Assembly: GCA_022769825.1 (NCBI GenBank)
Contig: JALEJI010000075.1
Coordinates: 26,607 to 90,606 of the forward strand
DNA from: Prevotella sp.
GTDB taxonomy: Bacteria > Bacteroidota > Bacteroidia > Bacteroidales > Bacteroidaceae
Direction of reading: 5' to 3'
Length of the DNA: 64,000 nt
The position numbers were made by a program, and so were the translations under genes. Each line of letters starts with the position of its first letter. The first letter of the stretch is position 1. The notes under the pieces were generated by a model. The model did no database searches. It was not told the origin of the DNA and saw only the letters and a list, made by a program, of their open reading frames with translations. This document shows, one piece after another, positions 25,058 to 33,223 of the stretch.

Positions 25058-27511
25058 TTAAAACACGTTCTCACGCTTCCACAGCAACAGATGGGCATCG
25101 AGAAGCTCTTGGTTTATCTTCACGGCCAGGGCGTCGCGCTTGTCGAAGAAGTCGTAGAACATTGGCAGAGCATCGTCCGGCACCACGCCTTTGAGGTTGT
25201 TCCTGCCGAAGCCATGAGTGCCCTTCGTAGTCTTTGTCTTTGTGATGCGGCGGTCGTTGGTCTTGTCAATCGTCTTGAACGCGTTGACATCCTTGCCCAT
25301 GACGGCGTTTGCTATGTCGTAGAAGCTGTCGTTCCAGTCACGGTCGGCATAGCGTCCGGAGTGATGGTAATAGAGGAACACCTGCAAGGCGGCATCGTAC
25401 AGTGCTCTGGCCTCAGCGGAATAAGAGAACCGCGCCATGAACTCGCGGAAGTCGAACCGCCTTTCCGTGTTTTCCCCGAAGACATTTACCTCGCGTTCCG
25501 GGAAGAGGACATTGAGGTCGTTAACGCCACATCCCAACTCTTCATGGGTGAAAGGCATGATGTAGTTCTTCACGCGGTTGCCGCCCTCGTCGGTCATCTT
25601 GTTTGAGAAAAGCATTCCCTTGTAAAACTGCGAGAACATGATTGCATCCGTGAAAAGCTCCTCGGGTATCTCATCAACCGTGCCACGATAGACAAGATAA
25701 TTCCACTCGAAATACTTATGGTGGGTATTGAAATTCAATCCCTTGGAGAGAAGGCACCACTTCAAGTTCCGCGTCGTAATCTTGCTTGGCTTTTCCTTAC
25801 CGCCATTACTAACTTTCAACACACTATTGAGATAGCTGTATTGCCCCAAGACCATACCATCCATGTTGGCCTTGATTTCCTTTTCTATCTCTTTTATTAG
25901 GTCGGGACGCTTATTGTCATAAGTATATGTCCTGACAAACTTCAGTCGCGCTGCTTTCTTATCCAATTCATAACGGTCGGCGGTTACGGTCTCTCCTGTC
26001 ATTTCCCTACCCTCGTTCTTGTCGAATATCACAAGCGAGACAGGCCATTCCGACAACCTGAACGTTTCCTTGGCGTTTGAGAAGACATGCTCACGAACAT
26101 GGTATTCGCTTTTGACAAAACTGTCAACAGTTTGGCGCAGGAAGAACTCTGTCTTGCAATAATACACGATTACATCGGGACGCATCCCCAACACCTTATT
26201 GAAGAATTCTATGGCCAAATCGAGTTTGTGCCCTACCTTGCGCGTGTAAGGCGGATTCATGATTACCATCAGCTTGCGGCCCTCTTCCCGTGCTATCTCG
26301 TTGATGGTGGAAATCCTGCCACGATATTTCCAGCGTGGTTGGTGGCTGTCCTTGAGATAGTTGAACTGCACGGCATTGTCGAAACCCTTGATGCGGCAAA
26401 TGTCAACATCGGTGCGCTCAAGGGTTGAGAGGTAGCAGTATTGCTTGTATTCCTTGCCAAACTGATTCTCAAGGTTCCCCACTCCGGCACAAGGGTCACA
26501 GACGATGAAATCGTCCATATTATAGTGTTTCGCCAGCAACTCGTTTTGCAACGTCACAAAGCACGATGGCGTGTACTCGCCGCCTGTGTCGCGGCGATAC
26601 TTGTCGGTGTAAAGTTCCGCGCTGTGCTCCAATATCTGTTCATACTCGTGCAACTCCGGCGGACGGTGGTACCTCCGCCAAAACTGCTCATAGCCTTCCT
26701 TGTCGCTGACGGCGTGGATGATGTAGTTATCCCAAACGATACGCACCTTGCGGCAACACTTCTCCAACTCGTATTTCCCAAGATTGGTACCCTCGTGCAT
26801 GAACCCTTGCGTGGTTCTCGACGCATTGCCATTACCGAAAAGCGTTGGCTCGGCATTATGCTTGCCGTCTTCAGACTCGGCATCAGCCATGCCATCTTTC
26901 ACCACGTCCTCATATTTTGTTCCGTTGAGGATGTCCACAAGGAAGAGGTTGATAAGCTCTTGCTCGTCTTTCTCCTCGCGCTCAAAGTGAATAGTGTTCT
27001 TCCATTCGTTGTACACCACGCTGAAATTCTTCGACGTGATTTGTATCTCCGTGCCGCGTCCCTTGCGAAGACTTGTATAGAGCTCGTGTATGTCATCGTT
27101 GTAATAAACCGTCACCCGTCCATGCACCCTGTCGTTGATTCGTTCTACGGCATCTACGGATGGGTCACTCGGAGTCTCGGCCGCCCAGTTGATATCATTG
27201 TTGTACATGACCGAGTTTTCTGAGCAGTCTATAATCTCCAATACGTCACGGCCTTCAGCGTCCATGAACGCCAGCCCCATCTTGTCGAGGATATGTTCTT
27301 GCTTCTTGTTTGTCAGGATGGCCTGGGCGAGCGCGCGACGGTGCTGCGTCTCACCGCTAATCCTGTACTTGAACTCAATATACAACAACTTGTCGCCGCG
27401 TTGCCCTTTCAGCAACACGTCAACATGGTTAAGAACCTCTTGCTCCCAAGTGCTCTTGCCAAAATATTTATCACAGAAATCCTTCTGGTATTTCTTTTCC
27501 TCAATATTCAT
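25058..27511 (-). CDS. Probable single-chain (type IIG-like) restriction-modification enzyme
   Basis: An 817-residue protein. The N-terminus has a PD-(D/E)xK-like nuclease signature: HVDVLLKG with D31, then YIEFKYR with E46 and K48. An N6-adenine methyltransferase core follows: motif X-like TGGEYTP (about 311), SAM-binding motif I DPCAGVGN (339-346) and catalytic motif IV NPPY (419-422). The 430-817 part probably holds target recognition. Nuclease and methyltransferase in one chain is the type IIG arrangement, where one protein both methylates self DNA and cuts foreign DNA. No separate S, R or helicase gene adjoins it. The ATG at 27511 is used because a promoter lies just upstream. It stands alone between housekeeping genes, which suggests acquisition by transfer. 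Alternative: an orphan methyltransferase with a decayed nuclease. Confidence 0.75.
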   Translation of the reverse strand: MNIEEKKYQKDFCDKYFGKSTWEQEVLNHVDVLLKGQRGDKLLYIEFKYRISGETQHRRALAQAILTNKKQEHILDKMGLAFMDAEGRDVLEIIDCSENSVMYNNDINWAAETPSDPSVDAVERINDRVHGRVTVYYNDDIHELYTSLRKGRGTEIQITSKNFSVVYNEWKNTIHFEREEKDEQELINLFLVDILNGTKYEDVVKDGMADAESEDGKHNAEPTLFGNGNASRTTQGFMHEGTNLGKYELEKCCRKVRIVWDNYIIHAVSDKEGYEQFWRRYHRPPELHEYEQILEHSAELYTDKYRRDTGGEYTPSCFVTLQNELLAKHYNMDDFIVCDPCAGVGNLENQFGKEYKQYCYLSTLERTDVDICRIKGFDNAVQFNYLKDSHQPRWKYRGRISTINEIAREEGRKLMVIMNPPYTRKVGHKLDLAIEFFNKVLGMRPDVIVYYCKTEFFLRQTVDSFVKSEYHVREHVFSNAKETFRLSEWPVSLVIFDKNEGREMTGETVTADRYELDKKAARLKFVRTYTYDNKRPDLIKEIEKEIKANMDGMVLGQYSYLNSVLKVSNGGKEKPSKITTRNLKWCLLSKGLNFNTHHKYFEWNYLVYRGTVDEIPEELFTDAIMFSQFYKGMLFSNKMTDEGGNRVKNYIMPFTHEELGCGVNDLNVLFPEREVNVFGENTERRFDFREFMARFSYSAEARALYDAALQVFLYYHHSGRYADRDWNDSFYDIANAVMGKDVNAFKTIDKTNDRRITKTKTTKGTHGFGRNNLKGVVPDDALPMFYDFFDKRDALAVKINQELLDAHLLLWKRENVF

Positions 27512-27563
27512 CCGAAATATTCTTTCGAAAGATTCTTCCAAGCACGCAGTGCCCTTTCCTTGG

Positions 27564-27594
27564 CAAAGTTAATATAAAATATTCGTTGTTTCAA
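27564..27594 (-). promoter_or_regulatory. Promoter of the restriction-modification gene
   Basis: TTG, 20 bases, TAACTTTG on the minus strand; a near-consensus Bacteroidota promoter 53 bases upstream of the chosen ATG. It is divergent from the pnp promoter. Confidence 0.75.
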
Positions 27595-27677
27595 CCTTTT
27601 TGCGTGGAAATAGTTTCGTTTTAGACAAAAAAACAAAAATAATCAGGGTTTTATTTCCGCAACATACTAATAATGTG

Positions 27678-27685
27678 TATCTTTG
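27678..27685 (+). promoter_or_regulatory. Promoter (-7) and leader of pnp
   Basis: TATCTTTG fits the -7 consensus. The transcript would carry a leader of about 75 bases that includes a small hairpin (CGATGC/GCATCG around 27704-27722). pnp leaders are autoregulated in some bacteria, but nothing here proves it. Confidence 0.55.
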
Positions 27686-27766
27686 TGGCGATTTAAGAAT
27701 TATCGATGCATGATGGCATCGACATGTTAGATGTTAGTCAAAACAATAAGTTTTTTAGATTTTTAG

Positions 27767-30076
27767 ATGAACGTTATTACAAAGACCGTCCAGTTGCCAG
27801 ATGGAAGGACCATCTCAATTGAGACCGGAAAGGTTGCAAAGCAAGCCGATGGCTCTGTCGTTCTCCGTATGAACAACACAGTGCTCCTTGCTACCGTTAC
27901 CGCAGCCAAAGAAGCAGTTCCTGGCACAGACTTCATGCCAGTGACAGTCGATTATCGTGAAAAGTATTACGCAACCGGGCGTTTCCCCGGCGGCTTTACC
28001 AAACGCGAGGGTAAGGCCACAGATGAAGAAATCCTTATTTCACGCCTTGTAGACCGTGCGCTAAGACCTTTATTCCCTTCTGATTTCCATTGCGAGGTAT
28101 TCGTGCAGATTTGGCTCCTCTCTTCCGACGGAAAGGATCAGCCTGACGCTCTCGCAGGCTTCGCGGCTTCCGCTGCCATGGCTTGCTCCACGATACCTTT
28201 CGAGCACACAATATCAGAGTGCCGCGTGGCTCGCATTAACGGCGAGTATGTCATCGACCCGACTTTCGAGCAGATGAAGGACGCTGACCTCGACATCATG
28301 GTCGGCTGCACGAAGGACAACCTCATGATGGTTGAGGGCGAGATGAGCGAGGTGCAGGAGCACGACCTTGTGGAGGCTCTCAAGGCCGCGCAGAAGGCCA
28401 TCGTGCCAATGTGCGAACTCCAGGACGAGCTCGCAAAGGAACTTGGCACCGACGTGAAGCGCGAGTACAACGACGAGGTGAACGACGAGGACCTGCGCAA
28501 GCAAATCCACGACGAGCTTTACCAACCCGCTTACGACACTATCCACAAGACTCTGCCGAAGCAGGAGCGCAACGACGCTTTCGACAAGATAATCGCCGAC
28601 TTCATCGAGAAGTACGACGCCGCCCACACCGACCTCTCCGAGGAAGACCTTGAGGAGAAGCACGCTGAGGCAGGCCGTTATTGGAACGACGTGCTGCGCG
28701 ACGCCATGCGCCGCTGCGTCCTCGACGAGGGTCTCCGCATGGATGGCCGCAAGACCGACGAGGTGCGTCCAATCTGGTGCGAGACAAGCCCACTGCCAAT
28801 GCCTCACGGAAGCGCAATCTTCCAGCGCGGAGAGACAATGTCGCTCGCTACCGTCACTCTCGGCACAAAGCTCGACGAGAAGATGGTGGACGGCGTGGTG
28901 AGCCAGGGCTACCAGCGCTTCTTGCTCCACTACAACTTCCCACCGTTCTCCACTGGCGAGGCAAAGAGCCAGCGCGGCCCAGGCCGTCGTGAGATCGGTC
29001 ACGGCCACTTGGCTTGGCGTGCCCTCAAGGGACAGATTCCCGCAAACTATCCTTACACCGTGCGTGTGGTATCAGATATCCTGGAGTCTAACGGCTCTTC
29101 TTCAATGGCAAGCGTCTGCGGCGGAACTCTCGCCCTCATGGATGCCGGCGTGCCAATCAAGAAGCCTGTGGCTGGTATCGCAATGGGCCTCATCAAGAAC
29201 CCCGGCGAGGACAAGTATGCCATTCTCTCTGATATTCTCGGCGACGAGGACCACCTCGGCGACATGGACTTCAAGACCACGGGAACAAAGGACGGACTCA
29301 CTGCCACACAGATGGATATCAAGTGCGACGGCCTCTCATTCGACATCATCGAGAAGGCTCTCATGCAGGCTAAGGCCGGCCGTGAGCACATCATGGGCGA
29401 GATGATGAAGACCATCTCTGAGCCACGCAAGGAGCTCAAGCCGCAGGTGCCACGCATTGAGGCATTCGACATTCCTAAGGAGTTCATCGGAGCCGTCATT
29501 GGCCCCGGCGGCAAGATTATCCAGCAGATGCAGCAAGACACGGGTGCCACTATCACCATCGACGAGGCCGACGGTGTCGGTCACGTGCAGGTTTCGGCTC
29601 CTAACAAGGAGAGCATCGACGCGGCAATGGCAAAGATCAAGGGCATCGTGGCCCTGCCTGAGGTTGGCGAGGTTTACGATGGCGTGGTAAAGAGCATCAT
29701 GCCTTACGGTTGCTTCGTTGAGATCCTTCCTGGCAAGGAAGGCTTGCTCCACATCTCCGAGATTCTCTGGAAGCGCCTGGAGACCGTAGAGGAAGCTGGA
29801 ATCAAGGAGGGTGACCACATCCAGGTCAAGCTGCTTGAGATTGATCCTAAGACCGGCAAATACAAGCTCTCTCATCGCGTGCTGCTCGAGAAGCCAGAAG
29901 GCTACCAAGAGCGTCCACGTCGCCCACGCCGCGACAACGGCGAGCGTCGTCCACATCGCGACAACGGTGAGCAGCGCGGCGAGCGTCGTCCACGTCGCTA
30001 CGAGAACCACGACAATGGACAGGAGCAGCACAGCGACTTCTCCGACCAGCTCGACCATAACAACGACATAGATTAA
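27767..30076 (+). CDS. pnp: Polynucleotide phosphorylase
   Basis: 3'-to-5' exoribonuclease that degrades RNA with phosphate and can add tails. The 769-residue protein has two RNase PH domains ([65 protein letters not shown]), an alpha-helical linker, a KH domain with [22 protein letters not shown], and an S1 domain ([32 protein letters not shown]). A basic Arg/Asn/Gly-rich tail follows ([20 protein letters not shown], then RGERRPRRY) and ends acidic, an extra RNA-binding tail. It is a single-gene unit with its own promoter and terminator. Confidence 0.97.
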   Translation: MNVITKTVQLPDGRTISIETGKVAKQADGSVVLRMNNTVLLATVTAAKEAVPGTDFMPVTVDYREKYYATGRFPGGFTKREGKATDEEILISRLVDRALRPLFPSDFHCEVFVQIWLLSSDGKDQPDALAGFAASAAMACSTIPFEHTISECRVARINGEYVIDPTFEQMKDADLDIMVGCTKDNLMMVEGEMSEVQEHDLVEALKAAQKAIVPMCELQDELAKELGTDVKREYNDEVNDEDLRKQIHDELYQPAYDTIHKTLPKQERNDAFDKIIADFIEKYDAAHTDLSEEDLEEKHAEAGRYWNDVLRDAMRRCVLDEGLRMDGRKTDEVRPIWCETSPLPMPHGSAIFQRGETMSLATVTLGTKLDEKMVDGVVSQGYQRFLLHYNFPPFSTGEAKSQRGPGRREIGHGHLAWRALKGQIPANYPYTVRVVSDILESNGSSSMASVCGGTLALMDAGVPIKKPVAGIAMGLIKNPGEDKYAILSDILGDEDHLGDMDFKTTGTKDGLTATQMDIKCDGLSFDIIEKALMQAKAGREHIMGEMMKTISEPRKELKPQVPRIEAFDIPKEFIGAVIGPGGKIIQQMQQDTGATITIDEADGVGHVQVSAPNKESIDAAMAKIKGIVALPEVGEVYDGVVKSIMPYGCFVEILPGKEGLLHISEILWKRLETVEEAGIKEGDHIQVKLLEIDPKTGKYKLSHRVLLEKPEGYQERPRRPRRDNGERRPHRDNGEQRGERRPRRYENHDNGQEQHSDFSDQLDHNNDID

Positions 30077-30100
30077 TTTTTTTTTCATCTTCTTCATAAC

Positions 30101-30146
30101 GAGGGGTGGCACTGATGGCTTTCAGTGTCACCCCTCTTTGCTTTTT
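30101..30146 (+). terminator. Rho-independent terminator of pnp
   Basis: GAGGGGTGGCACTGA pairs with TCAGTGTCACCCCTC (one G-T pair) and is followed by TTTGCTTTTT. Confidence 0.85.
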
Positions 30147-30180
30147 ATGCCATCACTCCAAATTCCGGAAGACCCATTTT

Positions 30181-30224
30181 TATGACAGTGGCAGAATCGC
30201 TTTATGACCGTGGCAGAATCGCTT
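30181..30224. repeat. Tandem duplication of 22 bp
   Basis: TATGACAGTGGCAGAATCGC(TT) is followed directly by TATGACCGTGGCAGAATCGC(TT), then a partial third unit. It lies in the 330-base gap between pnp and rubrerythrin, which otherwise holds only the pnp terminator and the next promoter. Confidence 0.8.
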
Positions 30225-30328
30225 TCAGAACGTAGCATAATCAAGACACAAGGACCATGGACGGCATGACAATCAAGCCAAAGGCAAGCAGAAACATTGT
30301 AATAATTACAAAATAGACGGCTAAATAT

Positions 30329-30359
30329 TTGGAAGCTATTTATATTTTTCCTAACTTTG
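30329..30359 (+). promoter_or_regulatory. Promoter of rubrerythrin
   Basis: TTG, 20 bases, TAACTTTG: a full Bacteroidota -33/-7 pair, 47 bases before the start codon. Confidence 0.8.
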
Positions 30360-30406
30360 CAAACGTAAAAAGGACTAATACAAAAACACATTAATACAAG
30401 AACATT

Positions 30407-30949
30407 ATGAAGGATCTTAAAGGAACAAAGACCGAGAAGAATTTGCAAGAGGCTTTCGCAGGTGAGAGCCAGGCTCGTAATAAATACACTTATTTCGCAA
30501 GCAAAGCCCGCAAGGAAGGCTATGAGCAGATAGCTGCCATCTTCGAGGAGACAGCTGCCAACGAGAAGGAGCACGCAAAGCTCTGGTTCAAGTATCTTGA
30601 GGGCGGTGACATAAAGGACACCAAGAGCAACCTTGAGGCCGCTGCAGCTGGCGAGAACTTCGAGTGGACAGACATGTACGCACGCATGGCAGAAGAGGCA
30701 AAGGAAGAGGGCTTCAATGAGATTGCCGCGAAGTTCCGCATGGTTGGTGAAATCGAGAAGCACCACGAGGAGCGTTACAAGAAGCTCGTTGGCAACCTTG
30801 AGGGCGGCATCGTGTTCTCTCGCGACGATGAGCGCATCTGGAAGTGCCGCAACTGCGGACACATCGTGGTAGGCAAGTACGCTCCAAAGGTATGCCCAGT
30901 GTGCAACCACCCGCAGAGCTTCTTCGAGATCGACGCGCAGAACTACTAA
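30407..30949 (+). CDS. rbr: Rubrerythrin
   Basis: Non-heme diiron peroxidase that removes hydrogen peroxide in anaerobes, receiving electrons through its own rubredoxin domain. The 180-residue protein has the four-helix ferritin-like domain with diiron ligands in two ExxH-type pairs ([37 protein letters not shown]). A C-terminal rubredoxin FeS4 site follows, with CRNCGH and CPVCNHP. Domain order and length are those of classical rubrerythrin. It has its own promoter and terminator, consistent with single-gene control by oxidative stress. Confidence 0.97.
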   Translation: MKDLKGTKTEKNLQEAFAGESQARNKYTYFASKARKEGYEQIAAIFEETAANEKEHAKLWFKYLEGGDIKDTKSNLEAAAAGENFEWTDMYARMAEEAKEEGFNEIAAKFRMVGEIEKHHEERYKKLVGNLEGGIVFSRDDERIWKCRNCGHIVVGKYAPKVCPVCNHPQSFFEIDAQNY

Positions 30950-31039
30950 AGCTCCGCAAAACTGCTAAGGCACCCCTAAAGCATTGACGCAAGTCACTAC
31001 TTTCGGGAAATTGCTTTAAGCAATACATTATATATAAAG

Positions 31040-31080
31040 CCTCGCCGTTTGGACAATAAACCAAACAGCGAGGTTTTTTA
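31040..31080 (+). terminator. Rho-independent terminator of rubrerythrin
   Basis: CCTCGC-GTTTGG pairs with CCAAAC-GCGAGG around ACAATAAA and is followed by a run of six T. Confidence 0.88.
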
Positions 31081-31099
31081 TTGTCAGAAAAACCACAAA

Positions 31100-31162
31100 A
31101 GCTTGAAACTACAGAAGCTTGCGACTATTTCGCTTGAAACCACAGTAGCTTTGCGACTATTT
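31100..31162. repeat. Imperfect tandem repeat of about 32 bp
   Basis: GCTTGAAACTACAGAAGCTT-GCGACTATTT is followed by GCTTGAAACCACAGTAGCTTTGCGACTATTT in two similar units, then a degenerate third (GCTTAAAAACACC). It lies between two converging genes and contains no ORF. Confidence 0.75.
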
Positions 31163-31209
31163 ACGCTTAAAAACACCGTGGTTTGAAGCCACTGTCGCTT
31201 GAAGCCTTA

Positions 31210-31599
31210 TTATTGATTGCCGAGTTGTTCTTCAAGGAACTCGCAAGCGTCAGCTACACAAAACGGACACTCGCGAAGCACCTTATGGGTGGCAACGCCT
31301 TTGAGCAACTTGCATTGAGTGGCATGGTTGCGCTCCTGAAACTTATTCATCACCTCACGCACCTGGCGCATCGTCTTGCGCTTGTCCTTATTAGCAAGTC
31401 CCAATACAAGAGCCGCGCCTACGAGAGCGCCACAAGTGCCTTCCATATTGGTCATGCCTGCCGCGAAACCATCTGTCAGGTTCATCGCCACGGCCTCATC
31501 CAAGCCCGTGATTTCCGGATAAGAAGTGACAACAGATTGGGCGCAATTATACTTTCCACTTGCCTTTTTGCTGGCCGCAATCTCTTTCCTTGTTTTCAT
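31210..31599 (-). CDS. C_GCAxxG_C_C-family (probable redox) protein
   Basis: A 129-residue protein with the conserved cysteine pattern of this small family: NCAQSVV near the start, GTCGALVGAALVLG in the middle (the GCAxxG-type motif), then TQCKLLKG and CPFCVADACEFLEE. Members are often annotated as putative redox-active or metal-binding proteins, and the biochemical role is not established. It is the downstream gene of a two-gene unit with the dihydrouridine synthase (57-base gap). Confidence 0.85.
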   Translation of the reverse strand: MKTRKEIAASKKASGKYNCAQSVVTSYPEITGLDEAVAMNLTDGFAAGMTNMEGTCGALVGAALVLGLANKDKRKTMRQVREVMNKFQERNHATQCKLLKGVATHKVLRECPFCVADACEFLEEQLGNQ

Positions 31600-31656
31600 A
31601 AAATAGCACTACTGTTAATAATTACTAAAACAATTCATACTTTTGTCGCAGAAGGC

Positions 31657-32679
31657 TTATAACCCTTTGAGTTTCAATCTACATTCCTCAAGTATATTTA
31701 CAATTTCTTGCACCGTATTTGCCCTCAACATGGCTATTCTGGTCTGTCTGAAATTAGGAATATTCTTGAAAATGGGCGATGCTGCCAGATGCCTTCGGGT
31801 ATGCAATATGCCACGATATTCATCTATGCGCTCCACATTGATGCGCAACTGCTCTTCCAGCACGTCTATCTTGTCGTCTATCGTTAAGGGTGCAGCAAGT
31901 ACCATATCTGCACCCTTTTCGCAAGCGTCATTACCGACGGCACCGTCGATATAGTCTCTACATTCCTTGAAAAACCAAGGCCTGCCGAATGTAGCGCGAC
32001 CAATCATCACGGCGTCGACGCCATAGTTGTCAAACGCCTCCTTAGCCCTTTCAGGCGTCGTGATGTCGCCATTGCCTATGATGGGTATATGTATGCGTGG
32101 ATTACGCTTTACCTCACCTATAAGTGACCAATCGGCATCACCCGTGTACATCTGCGACCTCGTGCGACCATGAATTGTCAAAGCCTGGACGCCACAGTCC
32201 TGCAACTGCTCTGCCAGCGTGGTGATGACAAGGTTCTCCTTGTCCCATCCGAGGCGTGTCTTGGCGGTAACAGGCGTGTTCACGGCCTTTACCACGGCAC
32301 GCGTTATCTCAAGCATGAGCGGAATGTCGCGCAACAAGCCCGCTCCCGCCCCCTTGCCTGCCACCTTCTTCACAGGGCAACCAAAGTTAAGGTCAATAAT
32401 GTCGGGATGGAACGTTTCCACTATCTTGGCGGCCTCAACCATGGAGTCAACGTTCTTTCCATATATCTGAATACCTACGGGACGTTCATCATCATTGACT
32501 TTCATCTTAGACAAAGTGCTTGGTATAGAACGTATTATGGCATCAGCCGCCACAAACTCGGTATACACCATTGCCGCCCCGAAACGCTTGCACAGCTTAC
32601 GGAAGCCTATATCGGTAACATCTTCCATGGGTGCAAGAAACAATGGCCTGCTACCAAAATCCAAACTGCCTATTTTCAT
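31657..32679 (-). CDS. dusB: tRNA-dihydrouridine synthase
   Basis: FMN-dependent enzyme that reduces uridine to dihydrouridine in tRNA D-loops. The 340-residue TIM-barrel protein shows FLAPMEDVTDIGFR, IQIYGKNVDSMVEAAKIV, the catalytic Cys in DLNFGCPVKKVAGKGAGAGLL, TAKTRLGWD, LTIHGRTRSQMYTGDADW, IIGNGDITTPERA and AVMIGRATFGRPWFF. The DusB assignment among Dus subfamilies is by general resemblance and is less sure than the family. A tRNA gene lies upstream on the same strand, about 240 bases away. Confidence 0.9.
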   Translation of the reverse strand: MKIGSLDFGSRPLFLAPMEDVTDIGFRKLCKRFGAAMVYTEFVAADAIIRSIPSTLSKMKVNDDERPVGIQIYGKNVDSMVEAAKIVETFHPDIIDLNFGCPVKKVAGKGAGAGLLRDIPLMLEITRAVVKAVNTPVTAKTRLGWDKENLVITTLAEQLQDCGVQALTIHGRTRSQMYTGDADWSLIGEVKRNPRIHIPIIGNGDITTPERAKEAFDNYGVDAVMIGRATFGRPWFFKECRDYIDGAVGNDACEKGADMVLAAPLTIDDKIDVLEEQLRINVERIDEYRGILHTRRHLAASPIFKNIPNFRQTRIAMLRANTVQEIVNILEECRLKLKGL

Positions 32680-32718
32680 CTTTATTCCCTTATATTCCTA
32701 TTATAATTAAATTTGAAT

Positions 32719-32806
32719 GGTGCCTTTCGGTCACGACATCGATTATTGAGCGATGCCATTAAGCCATGACACCTACTATAAAACGGTGTCTTTCGGTCAC
32801 ATCATC
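32719..32806. repeat. Pair of 22-bp direct repeats in the dus leader
   Basis: GGTGCCTTTCGGTCACGACATC (first 20 bases: GGTGCCTTTCGGTCACGACA) at 32719-32740 recurs with three differences at 32785-32806. Both are inside the roughly 140-base leader between the -7 element and the dus start codon. Confidence 0.65.
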
Positions 32807-32819
32807 TATTATAGTGTTT

Positions 32820-32828
32820 GCAAAGTTA
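32820..32828 (-). promoter_or_regulatory. Probable promoter (-7) of the dus operon
   Basis: TAACTTTGC on the minus strand fits TAnnTTTG. It implies an unusually long leader of about 140 bases before the dus ATG. Confidence 0.55.
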
Positions 32829-32917
32829 CGACTTTCCTCCACAAACCCTTCTACATAATAATTAAAAATCGACGTGACATAAACAAAAAAAAGAGAACAA
32901 CCATAAGCTGTTCTCTT

Positions 32918-32994
32918 TGGCGCTTCAAGATGGGCTTGAACCAACGACCCCCTGATTAACAGTCAGGTGCTCTAACCAACTGAGCTATTGAAGC
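32918..32994 (-). tRNA. tRNA-Asn (anticodon GTT), CCA encoded
   Basis: The minus strand folds as a cloverleaf: acceptor GCTTCAA/TTGAAGC, D arm GCTC...GAGC, anticodon stem CCTGA/TCAGG with loop CTGTTAA (anticodon GTT), variable GGGTC, T loop TTCAAGC. The T stem GTTGG/CCATC has one T-T mismatch. The 3' discriminator G is followed by encoded CCA at 32918-32920. Confidence 0.95.
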
Positions 32995-33138
32995 AGTATG
33001 CGTGTCATTTCTGATTTGCGATTGCAAAGGTACGCACATTATTTGAACCCACCAAACTTTTTCGCGACTTTTTTATTATTTTTCTTCAATTTCGTTATTT
33101 TTGCCCTCTCAAAAGAGAGTTTAGGCTCTATTATTAGT

Positions 33139-33146
33139 ATCTTTGC
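33139..33146 (+). promoter_or_regulatory. Probable promoter (-7) of the second S41 protease
   Basis: TATCTTTG fits the -7 consensus and lies 78 bases before the start codon. The -33 is weak. Confidence 0.5.
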
Positions 33147-33223
33147 ACATATATAATGCAAACGTGGCATACATAGACACACTATACGATAAAACGCAGT
33201 TTATTCGATTCACACATTTATAA

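Noticed and set aside
30148..30162. CCATCACTCCAAAT shared by 30151 and 52239
   Set aside because: Only 14 bases, no shared flanks and no link to other features; may be chance.
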